Shown: positions 47,088 through 55,262, counted from the stretch's first letter. The stretch is DNA of 64,000 bases from Rhodococcus sp. ABRD24 (GCF_004328705.1 NZ_CP035319.1:248001-312000), one strand, 5' to 3'. Notes: a model not told the origin generated them from the letters alone. Program-made: numbers and translations.

Positions 47088-48181
47088 CGGCGTAGGACCC
47101 GTGCGACGACGGACTCGGTGAACTCGCTCGTCGACGCCAGCCCACCGAGATCGGTTGTCGCGATCCCGGACTCCACGGTGCGTTCGACGGCACTCCGAAT
47201 CCGCGCGGCCGCGGCCGCAAACCCGTGCCCGCGTCCACTCGATTCGAGCCACTCCAGCATCATCGCAGCCGAGAGCATCAGCGCCGTAGGGTTTGCGCGG
47301 TTGCGCCCGGAGATGTCGGGCGCCGCCCCGTGCGCGGCCTGCGCCATCGCCTTGGATGCGGAGGCATTGATCGAAGCGGCGATACCGAGCGAGCCGGACA
47401 GCTCACCTGCCAGGTCGGAAAGGATGTCGCCGAACATGTTCTCGGTGACGATCACGTCGTATTCCTCGCCGCGCCGCACCAGGTAGGCCGCCATCGCGTC
47501 CACGTGCTCGTCATCGATCCGGACATCGGGATAGTGCCGCCCCACCTCGCGGCACACGTCCCGGAACAGGCCGGTGGTCTTGGACAGAACATTCGCCTTG
47601 TGCACCACCGTCACTCGCTTGCGCCGACGCCGCGCAAGTTCGAATGCGGTGTGGGCGATTCGCTCGCATGCCTGCCGGGTCACCACCCCGACCGCCATCG
47701 CAACGTCCGGCGTGGGCATGAACTCGCCGCCGCCCGCGAACATATTGCGATCGGCGTAAAAGCCCTCGGTGTTCTCCCGGACGATCACGAGATCCATCCC
47801 CGGGGACACCGCCCGCACCCCGGGCAACGCCCGGGCCGGCCTGATGTTCGCGAAGAGGTCGAAGCGTTTCCGGATGGTGCCACCAGGGGTGAGCTGCGAC
47901 CGGAACGGCTCGGGATAGGACGCGCTGTCATGCGGTCCGAGGATCCACGAGTCGAGAGCAGCCAACGCGACGAGCGTGCTCTCCGGGATGGGTGTGCCGT
48001 GTGAGGCGATCGCGTCGAATCCGATCGGCAGCGGGACCCAGTGCACGTCTGGCAGACCGACCGCAGCAACCGCGGTGTCGACGACGACGCGCGTGGCGGG
48101 AACGATCTCCTGGCCGATGCCGTCGCCCAGCAGCAATCCGATCCGCGGATTCGGCAAATCACCTGTACTCGCGCTGCTCAT
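47084..48181 (-). CDS. Isocitrate/isopropylmalate dehydrogenase family, tartrate-dehydrogenase-like
   Basis: A 365-residue NAD(P)-dependent beta-decarboxylating dehydrogenase from ATG 48181. Family features: GLLLGDGIGQEIVPA, FANIRPARALPG (substrate arginines), VRENTEGFYADRNM, the lysine motif TVVHKANVLSKTTGLFRD, and VIVTENMFGDILSDLAGEL with the metal aspartates. The NIRPARALPG and ENTEGFYAD loops are closer to tartrate/homoisocitrate types than to LeuB. It is first in the operon and is translationally coupled to the transporter, so its substrate is likely imported. Which acid is not determinable. Confidence 0.85.
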   Translation of the reverse strand: MSSASTGDLPNPRIGLLLGDGIGQEIVPATRVVVDTAVAAVGLPDVHWVPLPIGFDAIASHGTPIPESTLVALAALDSWILGPHDSASYPEPFRSQLTPGGTIRKRFDLFANIRPARALPGVRAVSPGMDLVIVRENTEGFYADRNMFAGGGEFMPTPDVAMAVGVVTRQACERIAHTAFELARRRRKRVTVVHKANVLSKTTGLFRDVCREVGRHYPDVRIDDEHVDAMAAYLVRRGEEYDVIVTENMFGDILSDLAGELSGSLGIAASINASASKAMAQAAHGAAPDISGRNRANPTALMLSAAMMLEWLESSGRGHGFAAAAARIRSAVERTVESGIATTDLGGLASTSEFTESVVARVLRR

Positions 48182-48200
48182 CCAGCAATCATTACTCACG

Positions 48201-48728
48201 ATGGTCCAGTCCGTGGAGTTGCTGCTCGACAGCCAGGTCGACGCGACCGTGCGCGCCGAATGGCGTCGGCTCTCTTCGGCGCGTCTGCCCAGCCAGGACC
48301 GCATCACCGCTGAGTCCAACCGTCCGCATGTCACGCTGGGCGTCGCGACACAGATTCCCGCTGACGTGGAGGCTGCGCTCGAGCGGGAACTGCCGTCGGC
48401 ACCGTTACCGATCCGCCTCGGTGGTGTCGTGGTGTTCGGCGGCCGCCGGCTCACGCTCGCCCGCCTGGTCGTTCCGACCACTGCCCTGCTCACGCTGCAA
48501 CGAATCGTCTACGAGTTGATGGTGGAATGCGAGGGCGTCCCGCCCCACATCGTTCCCGGCGAGTGGACGCCCCACGTGACGCTGTCCCGGCGTATCCCGG
48601 CCACCGACCTCGGGACCGCAATTGTCGTGACCCGAGCCGGCAGCCGGGATGTCGTCGGTACCAGCGACGGCATCCGTCGCTGGGATTCCGATGCCAAGCG
48701 GGAGTGGCGGATCACGCGGCGACCGTGA
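48201..48728 (+). CDS. 2'-5' RNA ligase / LigT-like phosphoesterase family protein
   Basis: A 175-residue 2H phosphoesterase-fold protein from ATG 48201. The two catalytic HxT motifs are present: RPHVTLGVA near residue 42 and WTPHVTLSRR near residue 124. Family members act as cyclic phosphodiesterases on RNA ends or nucleotides. It diverges from the dehydrogenase operon with only 19 bases between start codons, so the promoters overlap the coding ends. Physiological substrate unknown. Confidence 0.85.
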   Translation: MVQSVELLLDSQVDATVRAEWRRLSSARLPSQDRITAESNRPHVTLGVATQIPADVEAALERELPSAPLPIRLGGVVVFGGRRLTLARLVVPTTALLTLQRIVYELMVECEGVPPHIVPGEWTPHVTLSRRIPATDLGTAIVVTRAGSRDVVGTSDGIRRWDSDAKREWRITRRP

Positions 48729-48821
48729 CGATCGGCGCGTGCGGAAGAATCGGGACCACGGGAGCGTTGTCATGGGCGAACGGGACCCAACTCCCCCGAG
48801 ATTTTCCAGAAAGGAACCCTT

Positions 48822-49196
48822 GTGGCTACCCAGACCCTGACCGAGCAGAACTTCGAGCAGATCGTCTCCGAGAACGATGTGGTCCTCGTCGACTTCTGGG
48901 CGTCGTGGTGCGGCCCGTGCCGCTCGTTCGCGCCCACGTTCGAGGCATCGTCGGAGAAGCACACCGATGTCGTGCACGCGAAGATGGACACCGAGGCCGA
49001 GCAGAACTTCGCAGCGCAGGCCGGAATCCGGTCGATCCCGACCATCATGGCGTTCCGCGAGGGCGTGCTGGTGTTCAACCAGGCCGGCGCGCTCCCTCCG
49101 GCGCAACTCGAGGACCTGATCACGCAGGTCAAGGCCCTCGATATGGATGCCGTACGCAAGGAGATGGCCGCGCAGGCGCCGACCGGCGAGCGGTAA
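48822..49196 (+). CDS. Thioredoxin
   Basis: A 124-residue thioredoxin starting at GTG 48822 after AGAAAGGAA. The active site is WCGPC at about residues 29-33 in VVLVDFWASWCGPCRSF, with the cis-proline in RSIPTIMAFREG. It is slightly longer than classical TrxA because of a C-terminal helix (DMDAVRKEMAAQAPTGER). It is separate from any thioredoxin reductase, so is probably an accessory thioredoxin. It converges with polA. Confidence 0.95.
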   Translation: MATQTLTEQNFEQIVSENDVVLVDFWASWCGPCRSFAPTFEASSEKHTDVVHAKMDTEAEQNFAAQAGIRSIPTIMAFREGVLVFNQAGALPPAQLEDLITQVKALDMDAVRKEMAAQAPTGER

Positions 49197-49245
49197 CCAC
49201 CACGCGGGCAGTTCCAGGGACGCCGGCCGACCCACTGGCCACATG

Positions 49246-51984
49246 TCAGTGCGCGGCGGCGTCCCAGCTGCGTCCGGTGCCCACCGAAACCTCGAGCGGC
49301 ACCGACAGCTCGATGGCGGACGCCATCTTCTCCCGCACCAAAGACTCCACCTGTTCGCGCTCCCCGGTGGCGACCTCGAGGACGAGTTCGTCGTGAACCT
49401 GCAGCAACGTCCGCGACTCCAACCCTGCGTCATGCAACGATCGCTGTACGTCGATCATCGCGACCTTGATGATGTCCGCGGCCGAGCCCTGAATGGGCGC
49501 GTTCAGAGCAGCACGCTCAGCTACCTCACGGCGCTGCCGGTTGTCGCTGTTGAGATCGGGCAGATACCGTCGGCGGCCGAACAACGTCTCGGTGTAGCCG
49601 ACCTTTCGGGCCTGCTCGACGACCTCGTGCAGATAGTCGCGCACCCCACCGAATCGGGCGAAGTAGGCGTCCATCTGCTGCTTGGCCTCCTCGGTGGAGA
49701 TCTTGAGCTGTGACGCGAGACCGAACGCGCTGAGCCCGTAAGCCAGGCCGTACGACATCGCCTTGACGCGCCGGCGTAGCTCTGGGGTGACCTCCTCGAT
49801 CGGCACCCCGAACGCGCGGGAGCCGACGAAGCTGTGCAGATCCTCGCCTGTGTTGAAGGCCTCGATCAGCCCCTCGTCCTTCGACAGGTGCGCCATGATC
49901 CGCATCTCGATCTGGCTGTAATCCGCCGTAAGCAGCGTCTCGAAACCCTGGCCGACGACGAACCCGTCGCGGATCTGACGGCCGGCATCGGTGCGGACCG
50001 GGATGTTCTGCAGGTTGGGCTCGGTCGAGGACAGCCGACCGGTGGCCGCAACAGTCTGGTTGAACGTCGTATGGATCCGGCCGTCCTCGGCGACGGTCTT
50101 GAGCAGTCCGTCGACGGTCACCTTGAGGCGGGTCGCGTCCCGGTGTGCGAGCAGATGCTCGAGGAACGGGTGCTGCGTCTTCTCGAACAGCGTCTGCAGT
50201 GCGTCCGCGTCCGTGGTGTAGCCGGTCTTGGTCTTCTTGGTCTTGGGCATGTCGAGTTCATCGAACAACACCACTTGAAGCTGCTTGGGCGAACCGAGAT
50301 TGATCTGTTTGCCGATCACCTCGTAGGCGGCGTCGGCGGCCGCGGCGACCCGGGCCGCGAACGTGCTCTGCAGATCTTGTAGATGGTCGGTGTCTACCGC
50401 GATGCCGGTGGCCTCGAGCTCCGCCAGTACCGCGAGCAACGGCAGCTCCATGTCGGCAAGCAGACCGGTGGCCTCGATGTCGGCCAGCTCTGTGTCCAGT
50501 GCCGCCGCCAGGTCGACCACCGCCCGGGCGCGCAGGATCTCGCCCTCGGCTATCTCGGCATCGGCGACATCTTCCTCATCCAGCAGCGAAAGCTGTTGCT
50601 GACCAGACTCTTCCACTCGCAGCTCGCGCTTGAGATAGCGCAACGACAGGTCGTCCAGGTTGAAGCTGCGCTGGCCGGGCCGCACCAGGTATGCCGCCAG
50701 CGCGGTATCACTCGTGAGACCGGCCAGCGTCCAGCCGCGACCGCGTAGCGCGTGCATCGCCCACTTGGCCTCGTGCAGTGCCTTCGGCTGCGACGGATCG
50801 GCGAGCCAGGTCGCGAGAGCAGCCTCGTCCTCGGGACTCGCCGATGTGGTCGCGATGTAGGCACCCTCACCGTCGGACGCGGCGATCGCCAGGGCCGTGA
50901 CGTCGCCGCCGTACGGAGACCGTGTACCGACGACCGACAGGCCGTGCCGCTCCCCCGTCGACGCGTGCTCGGCCAGCCACGCCGTCAACTCGCCCGGGGC
51001 AAGCGCCCGGCCGCGCACCTCGAAGCCCTCCTCGGCCTCCGGTTCGGCGGAGCTGAGGGTCGCGAAGAGTCGGTCCCGCAGGACCTTGAACTCGAGGTCA
51101 TCGAACAGCGCATGGATCCGTTCGCGGTCCCATGGCGCAAGAACGAGCTGGTCCGGGGTGTACGGCAACGCAACGTCGCGCACCATCTCGGTGAGCTGCC
51201 GGTTCAGGACAACGCTGGAAAGGTTCGCCCGCAGCGAATCTCCCACCTTGCCCTTCACCTTGTCGACCTGGTTGACGAGCTCATCGAGCGACCCGTACTC
51301 ACGGATCCACTTGGCCGCGGTCTTCTCGCCGACGCCCGGAATGCCGGGCAGGTTGTCGCTCGGGTCGCCGCGCAGCGCAGCGTAATCCGGGTACTGGCGC
51401 GGGGTGAGACCGTACTTCTCCTCGACTGCGGCCGGAGTGAACCGCGTCAGATCCGAGACCCCCTTGCGCGGGTAGAGCACAGTGACGTCGTCGGTCACCA
51501 GCTGCAATGAGTCCCGGTCGCCGGTCACGACCAGCACGCGGTAGCCGAGCTCGGTGGCCTGCGTCGTGATGGTCGCGATGATGTCGTCGGCCTCGAAACC
51601 CTCGATGGCCATCACCGGAATCCCCATCGCCACGAGGACGTCCTTGGTGATCTCGACCTGGCCCTTGAACTCGTCGGGCGCCTTGCTGCGGTTCGCCTTG
51701 TATTCGGGGAAGGCTTCGGCGCGGAACGTCTGCCGGGAGACATCGAACGCGGCGGCGACGTGCGTGGGCTGCTCGTCGCGCAGCAGATTGATCAGCATCG
51801 AGGTGAACCCGTACACCGCATTGGTGGCCTGACCGCTGTGGGTCTTGAAGTTCTCGGCGGGCAAAGCATAGAACGCGCGGAACGCCAGCGAATGCCCATC
51901 CAGGAGCAACAGCGTCGGCCGCTCCGAACCAGACGCGTCGACGGGTGCGGGTGTGGTGGACGAGGATGCGGTTGCGGGGCTCAC
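49246..51984 (-). CDS. polA: DNA polymerase I
   Basis: Repair and Okazaki-fragment polymerase of 912 residues from GTG 51984 (a longer reading to 52053 lacks homology). The N-terminal 5'-3' nuclease domain (about 25-310) has LLLLDGHSLAFRAFYAL and GDRDSLQLV and the helix-hairpin-helix LPGIPGVGEKTAAKWI. The middle 3'-5' exonuclease-like domain lacks the catalytic DxE motif (ALAIAASDGEGAYI), so proofreading is probably absent, as in mycobacteria. The polymerase domain has motif A ADYSQIEMRIMAH, the O-helix RRRVKAMSYGLAYG and motif C LQVHDELVLEV. Confidence 0.97.
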   Translation of the reverse strand: MSPATASSSTTPAPVDASGSERPTLLLLDGHSLAFRAFYALPAENFKTHSGQATNAVYGFTSMLINLLRDEQPTHVAAAFDVSRQTFRAEAFPEYKANRSKAPDEFKGQVEITKDVLVAMGIPVMAIEGFEADDIIATITTQATELGYRVLVVTGDRDSLQLVTDDVTVLYPRKGVSDLTRFTPAAVEEKYGLTPRQYPDYAALRGDPSDNLPGIPGVGEKTAAKWIREYGSLDELVNQVDKVKGKVGDSLRANLSSVVLNRQLTEMVRDVALPYTPDQLVLAPWDRERIHALFDDLEFKVLRDRLFATLSSAEPEAEEGFEVRGRALAPGELTAWLAEHASTGERHGLSVVGTRSPYGGDVTALAIAASDGEGAYIATTSASPEDEAALATWLADPSQPKALHEAKWAMHALRGRGWTLAGLTSDTALAAYLVRPGQRSFNLDDLSLRYLKRELRVEESGQQQLSLLDEEDVADAEIAEGEILRARAVVDLAAALDTELADIEATGLLADMELPLLAVLAELEATGIAVDTDHLQDLQSTFAARVAAAADAAYEVIGKQINLGSPKQLQVVLFDELDMPKTKKTKTGYTTDADALQTLFEKTQHPFLEHLLAHRDATRLKVTVDGLLKTVAEDGRIHTTFNQTVAATGRLSSTEPNLQNIPVRTDAGRQIRDGFVVGQGFETLLTADYSQIEMRIMAHLSKDEGLIEAFNTGEDLHSFVGSRAFGVPIEEVTPELRRRVKAMSYGLAYGLSAFGLASQLKISTEEAKQQMDAYFARFGGVRDYLHEVVEQARKVGYTETLFGRRRYLPDLNSDNRQRREVAERAALNAPIQGSAADIIKVAMIDVQRSLHDAGLESRTLLQVHDELVLEVATGEREQVESLVREKMASAIELSVPLEVSVGTGRSWDAAAH

Positions 51985-52066
51985 GGTTGACCAGTCTAGG
52001 GAGCAAGGCCGACAGACTCCGCCAGGCACGTCGATCAATCGCCCTCCGAGCACGCCGCCACCGGCA

Positions 52067-52693
52067 TCAATCCCCGCTTGCGGACCCTCCGATGGTGTCG
52101 AGAACCACCTCGGCGACGGCCTTCATCGTCGTTCGTCCGTCCATCGCGGCGCGCTGGATCCACTTGAACGCTTCCGGTTCGGACAGGTTCTGCGACTGCA
52201 TCAGCAGGCCCTTGGCGCGCTCGATGATCTTGCGCGTCTCGAGCCGATCGGACAGGTTCGCCACCTCACGCTCGAGGAGTGAGATCTCGGTGAACCGGCT
52301 GGCCGCGAGTTCGACCGCCGGCACGAGATCGGCCTTCGAGAACGGCTTGACCAGATATGCCATTGCGCCCGCGTCACGAGCGCGCTCCACCAGCTCACGC
52401 TGGCTGAATGCCGTCAAGATCACCACTGGCGCAATCCTCTTCGCGGCGATCTCCGATGCGGCATCGATACCGTCGCGGCGCGGCATCTTCACATCCATGA
52501 TCACCAAGTCCGGGCGCAGCTCCTCCGCCAGCTCGACTGCGCGCTGCCCGTCGCCAGCTTCGCCGACGACGTCGTATCCCTCCTCGCGCAGCATCTCGAC
52601 GAGATCGAGCCGGATCAGGGCCTCATCCTCGGCCACCACCACACGCCGCGGCTGTCGTTCCGTGCCCTGTGCGGCGGCAGCGTTCATCGTCAC
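52067..52693 (-). CDS. pdtaR: ANTAR-domain response regulator PdtaR
   Basis: Two-component response regulator with an RNA-binding output, equivalent to M. tuberculosis Rv1626. The receiver domain has VVVAEDEALIRLDLVEML, the phospho-acceptor aspartate in LVIMDVKMPR near residue 70 and the lysine in YLVKPFSKADL. The C-terminal ANTAR domain (ETRKIIERAKGLLMQSQNLS and AFKWIQRAAMDGRTTM) binds tandem hairpins in mRNAs to prevent termination. I prefer GTG 52693 (208 residues) because GAGGAG is five bases upstream; ATG 52687 is the alternative. The partner kinase PdtaS is not in the window. Confidence 0.94.
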   Translation of the reverse strand: MTMNAAAAQGTERQPRRVVVAEDEALIRLDLVEMLREEGYDVVGEAGDGQRAVELAEELRPDLVIMDVKMPRRDGIDAASEIAAKRIAPVVILTAFSQRELVERARDAGAMAYLVKPFSKADLVPAVELAASRFTEISLLEREVANLSDRLETRKIIERAKGLLMQSQNLSEPEAFKWIQRAAMDGRTTMKAVAEVVLDTIGGSASGD

Positions 52694-52754
52694 CAATTCT
52701 CCTCGGATCGGCGCCCGCCGATCGGGGCGCGAACGCTTCGAGGGTACCGGTGGT

Positions 52755-52782
52755 TTGACTGAGACTCGTGATCTTCTAGAGT
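52755..52782 (+). promoter_or_regulatory. tRNA-Leu promoter
   Basis: TTGACT at 52755-52760 and TAGAGT at 52777-52782 with 16-base spacing, near consensus for a stable-RNA promoter. Initiation near 52790 would give a 5' leader of under ten bases before the tRNA. Confidence 0.65.
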
Positions 52783-52797
52783 AGGAACGCGCAACAC

Positions 52798-52874
52798 GCC
52801 CTCGTATCCCAATTGGCAGAGGAAACGGATTCAAAACCCGTGCAGTGTGAGTTCGAGTCTCACCGAGGGCACCA
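52798..52874 (+). tRNA. tRNA-Leu (anticodon CAA), CCA encoded
   Basis: The acceptor stem GCCCTCG/CGAGGGC is perfect, the D stem is TCC/GGA with GG in the loop, the anticodon loop is TTCAAAA with CAA at 52832-52834, and the T arm is GTGAG-TTCGAGT-CTCAC. Discriminator A is at 52871 and CCA is encoded. The last anticodon-stem pair is an A-C mismatch. The variable region is only five bases (GCAGT), unlike the long variable arm expected of leucine tRNAs; A73 and the anticodon still favour Leu. Its 3' 27 bases are the attachment core of the integrated element, which leaves the tRNA intact. Confidence 0.85.
52848..52874 (+). repeat. attL: 27-bp attachment-site direct repeat in the tRNA-Leu 3' end
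   Basis: The 27 bases from the T-stem to CCA are repeated exactly at 62996-63022. The bases flanking the two copies differ on both sides. tRNA 3' ends are the classic targets of tyrosine integrases, and the integrase gene starts its 3' end only 37 bases away. Confidence 0.92.
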
Positions 52875-52911
52875 CAACCGCTTTATTTCGCTCCGCTGGT
52901 AGGAGCGGTTC

Positions 52912-54036
52912 TTACGCCTCCGCGGCCTGCTCGCCCGGAGCTTGTGGACGCATTTTGGACACAGCCTCGTCGAGTGCGTCCGCGAGGTCTCCTAGCTGGT
53001 CCCGCATCAGGTGGCCGTACCGGTCCATCGTCAGGGTGGCGGACTTGTGGCCGAGTTGGGACTGAACGGCTTTCGCGTTTGCGCCTGCCGCGATCATGAG
53101 GGACGCGGCAGTGTGACGGAGGACATGCACACTTATCTTCTCGGGGAAGTTCGCGTCCGCCCTGTGGGACCGGGCAACCGCCCCCGCCGACCACGATTTC
53201 CCGGACGGCAGCGTCATGTGGCTCCCGCGTGGCCCGGGGAACACGAGGTCGTCGCGGGACTTGCCCTCGCATTGCCGGGCCAGGACGTCCGAGACCGCTC
53301 GCGGGAGGGCCACTGTCCGCTGGGCGTGTGACTTCGGCGTCCCCACTTCCACCCGACCGGCCACCGTGACCGCGTTCTCGACCACCCGGAGGCGACGGCG
53401 GAGCAGGTCGAGGTGGCGCACCCGTAGTCCGGCCGTCTCCCCGAACCTCAACCCGCACAAGCCGAGCAGCAACACCAAGGCTCGCCGCTCCCCCGCCTCG
53501 TCCGCGAGCGCGTGGAGCTGGTCGATCGTCAGGTACTGCTGCTCGGCTTTCGTGCGCTTCGGCAGCGGTATCCCCCGGGCCGGGTTCACCGCGACCAGCC
53601 GGTCGGCCAGCGCGTCGTCGAGAATCGCCGCGAGCACACCGAACGCCCGGGTGACTGTCACTGGCCCGCGGTCCTTGGACAGGTCCGCGACCCATTGCGC
53701 GACCGCGGTTCGCTTGACCCGCCCGACCGGCTCCTGTCCCCACTTCGGCTCGACGTGATTACGCCACGCGGACTTGACCACTCGGGCGGAGGACGGTTTC
53801 AGGTGCGCCTGGCGGCCGAGCCACTGCTCCCCCAGCTCCCCGACCGTCACCCGCCCGGCCGACTGGGCGACGCAGGCCCCGGTCTGCTTGTCGACCTCGA
53901 CGCGGGCGGCGAACGCGTTGGCGTCCCGCTTCGTCTTGAACCCGCGTTTGCGGGTCGTCCGGTGGTCGGGTCCGCGGTACCGAACCTCGTACCGGGTCAC
54001 GCCGCCGGAGGTCTGGTAGCTGCCGATGCTGGCCAC
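52912..54036 (-). CDS. Tyrosine-type site-specific integrase
   Basis: Catalyses integration at, and excision from, the tRNA-Leu site. From GTG 54036, overlapping the stop of the XRE gene by one base, it has 374 residues. Domains: N-terminal arm-binding AP2-like region (SIGSYQTSGGVTRYEVRYRG), core-binding SAM-like domain (about 63-150), and catalytic domain with Arg197 (GLCGLRFGE), His304 and Arg307 (HVLRHTAAS), His330 (LGHKS) and Tyr340 (MDRYGHL): the full set. A longer reading to 54324 overlaps the regulator and is rejected. It reads toward attL, as usual. Confidence 0.95.
   Translation of the reverse strand: MASIGSYQTSGGVTRYEVRYRGPDHRTTRKRGFKTKRDANAFAARVEVDKQTGACVAQSAGRVTVGELGEQWLGRQAHLKPSSARVVKSAWRNHVEPKWGQEPVGRVKRTAVAQWVADLSKDRGPVTVTRAFGVLAAILDDALADRLVAVNPARGIPLPKRTKAEQQYLTIDQLHALADEAGERRALVLLLGLCGLRFGETAGLRVRHLDLLRRRLRVVENAVTVAGRVEVGTPKSHAQRTVALPRAVSDVLARQCEGKSRDDLVFPGPRGSHMTLPSGKSWSAGAVARSHRADANFPEKISVHVLRHTAASLMIAAGANAKAVQSQLGHKSATLTMDRYGHLMRDQLGDLADALDEAVSKMRPQAPGEQAAEA
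52944..52960. repeat. Left copy of a 17-bp repeat near the element ends
   Basis: GTGGACGCATTTTGGAC occurs here, about 70 bases inside attL, and again at 62873-62889 near attR in the same orientation. Here it lies within the integrase 3' coding region. Candidate arm-type integrase or excisionase binding site. Confidence 0.55.
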
Positions 54037-54752
54037 TAGTCCGCCTGGCCCAACTCGACGCGAAGGGCCGCGTACAGGTCGCGGGTGATCTGGCCGCGGT
54101 GTTGGTTGGTCGCGTCGGTGCCGGCCAGTTCCTCGCGCCGGTCGGACAGTGGCTTCCCCCAGCGCCGGAGCGACGCAATCATCAGTTCCGGCAGACTCAC
54201 CCCAAGCGCCTTCGCGGCCCGCCGGTCGGCCAGGGCCGCTTTCTCGACCGCGACGAGCACCTCGACGAGCTTCTCCTCGTCCGGGAGGTTCAAGTCCCGG
54301 AGCGCGTCCGCCTTGTTCGGCCATCCGTGCGCCCGGACAAGGTCGGTAACGGTGGCGTGCGCCATGTGCTGCTCGGCCGTCTCGATCTTTTCGTCACGAT
54401 CGGCCCGGATCGAACCAGTCCCCAATATGGCGACGAAGTCGTCTTGAGCTACGACGAACTTCTCGTTGATTTCTACCGAGCCGCGCCAATCATCCGGCCT
54501 CAAGAGTTCCTTAAACGTGATCGAGCGTCCGGCGAGCTGCGACAGCGACGCTGCGAGAGCGAACAAGGTCGGCAGGGTGGCCTGGACGCGACCACTCTCG
54601 AGGTCTCCGACTCTCCCGGTAGACCAGTTCAATCCGTGAGCGCGTGCCGCGAACGAGAGCCGTTCGAGCGACGCTCCGGTCGAGAGACGGATCTCCCGTG
54701 CGTTCATTCCGATGATCTCGGACAGTGTCTGCGTATTCGTCTGCGTCTCCAT
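54036..54752 (-). CDS. XRE-family transcriptional regulator
   Basis: Putative element repressor or immunity-type regulator, 238 residues from ATG 54752 (GTG 54770 is an in-frame alternative). The N-terminal helix-turn-helix is REIRLSTGASLERLSFAARA followed by LNWSTGRVGDLESGRVQATLPTLFALAASL, an unusual XRE with a longer second half. The C-terminal region (SIRADRDEKIETAEQHMAHA and the helix from PNKADALRDLNLPDEEKLV) is probably for oligomerisation or sensing. It lacks a clear ribosome-binding site and may be leaderless. It faces the AlpA-like gene across a palindrome-rich gap and overlaps the integrase. Confidence 0.85.
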   Translation of the reverse strand: METQTNTQTLSEIIGMNAREIRLSTGASLERLSFAARAHGLNWSTGRVGDLESGRVQATLPTLFALAASLSQLAGRSITFKELLRPDDWRGSVEINEKFVVAQDDFVAILGTGSIRADRDEKIETAEQHMAHATVTDLVRAHGWPNKADALRDLNLPDEEKLVEVLVAVEKAALADRRAAKALGVSLPELMIASLRRWGKPLSDRREELAGTDATNQHRGQITRDLYAALRVELGQAD

Positions 54753-54758
54753 GTGAGT

Positions 54759-54816
54759 CACTGTAAACACAGTGGCGTCACTAGTGCAACGAGAACACGA
54801 GCGTCTAGGCTCGTGT
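54759..54816. promoter_or_regulatory. Three inverted repeats in the XRE/AlpA divergent region
   Basis: CACTGT-AAAC-ACAGTG (54759-54774), CACTAGTG (54779-54786) and ACACGAGC-GTCTAG-GCTCGTGT (54795-54816) are perfect palindromes packed into 58 bases between divergent starts (54752 and 54848). The first two share a CACT/AGTG core. The layout is that of a lysogeny-type switch with operators for the XRE protein. Confidence 0.7.
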
Positions 54817-54847
54817 CACTGCACAACCCGAGACACGAGGAATCGAG

Positions 54848-55036
54848 ATGCCAGAACTGCTGACCCCCACCGAGGCCGCCGAGATCCTCCGGACCACTAC
54901 CAGGGCACTGGCCGCGCTGCGACACCGCGGGGGCGGCCCCAAGTTCCACAAGCTCGGCCGCCGTGTCCCGTACAGCCCGGACGCGCTCACCGAGTACGTG
55001 GCCGCGAACTCGTTCCAGGGGACGGCCGACTACTGA
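54848..55036 (+). CDS. AlpA/helix-turn-helix excisionase-like protein
   Basis: A 62-residue protein beginning MPELLTPTEAAEILRTTTRA, with the winged-helix/MerR-like pattern LTPTEAAEIL...RHRGGGPKFHKLGRRVPYSPDALTEYV of AlpA/Xis-type proteins. These direct excision by bending the attachment DNA. GAGG lies eight bases before ATG 54848. As the first gene on the plus strand opposite the repressor it would be expressed when repression is lifted. Confidence 0.88.
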   Translation: MPELLTPTEAAEILRTTTRALAALRHRGGGPKFHKLGRRVPYSPDALTEYVAANSFQGTADY

Positions 55037-55080
55037 GAAGCCAGGACAGGGCAAGCCCGCGTCAGCGGCCAGGTACGGCT

Positions 55081-55138
55081 GAGGCCCCTTCTTGAGGTTG
55101 CGATCTCAGGAAGTGGCCTCGTCCCACCGCAGCGTGGG
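55081..55138 (+). other. Two adjacent stem-loops in the non-coding stretch 55037-55262
   Basis: 55081-55096 pairs with 55105-55120 at 14 of 16 positions around an eight-base loop (GTTGCGAT); directly after it CCCAC-CGCAGC-GTGGG forms a second stem at about 55124-55139. No T-run follows either. It could be the end of the excisionase transcript or a structured small RNA. The rest of 55037-55262 has no ORF with coding features. Confidence 0.6.
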
Positions 55139-55190
55139 GGTCAGAGGAGGTCAACGCCCCTCGTGAAGTCCCATTCTACGGGCCATCGAA

Positions 55191-55214
55191 GTTCGAATCC
55201 CCTTGCACCACAAC
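55191..55214 (+). other. tRNA 3'-end-like fragment inside the element
   Basis: GTTCGAATCCCCTTGCACCA followed by CAAC resembles a T-loop, short stem and CCA end. attL also has GTTCGA(G)TC and then CACCACAAC. The bases in front do not pair as a T stem and no matching 5' acceptor is found, so it is not a tRNA gene; it may be an attachment-site remnant. Confidence 0.45.
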
Positions 55215-55262
55215 GGATATTAGTAATGGCGAGACCGCGTATCGACCTGTTTCGATTTTCCT

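Noticed and set aside
55140..55204. Complete tRNA gene ending at the internal CACCA
   Set aside because: The bases before the T-loop do not form a T stem and no complementary 5' acceptor sequence exists upstream.
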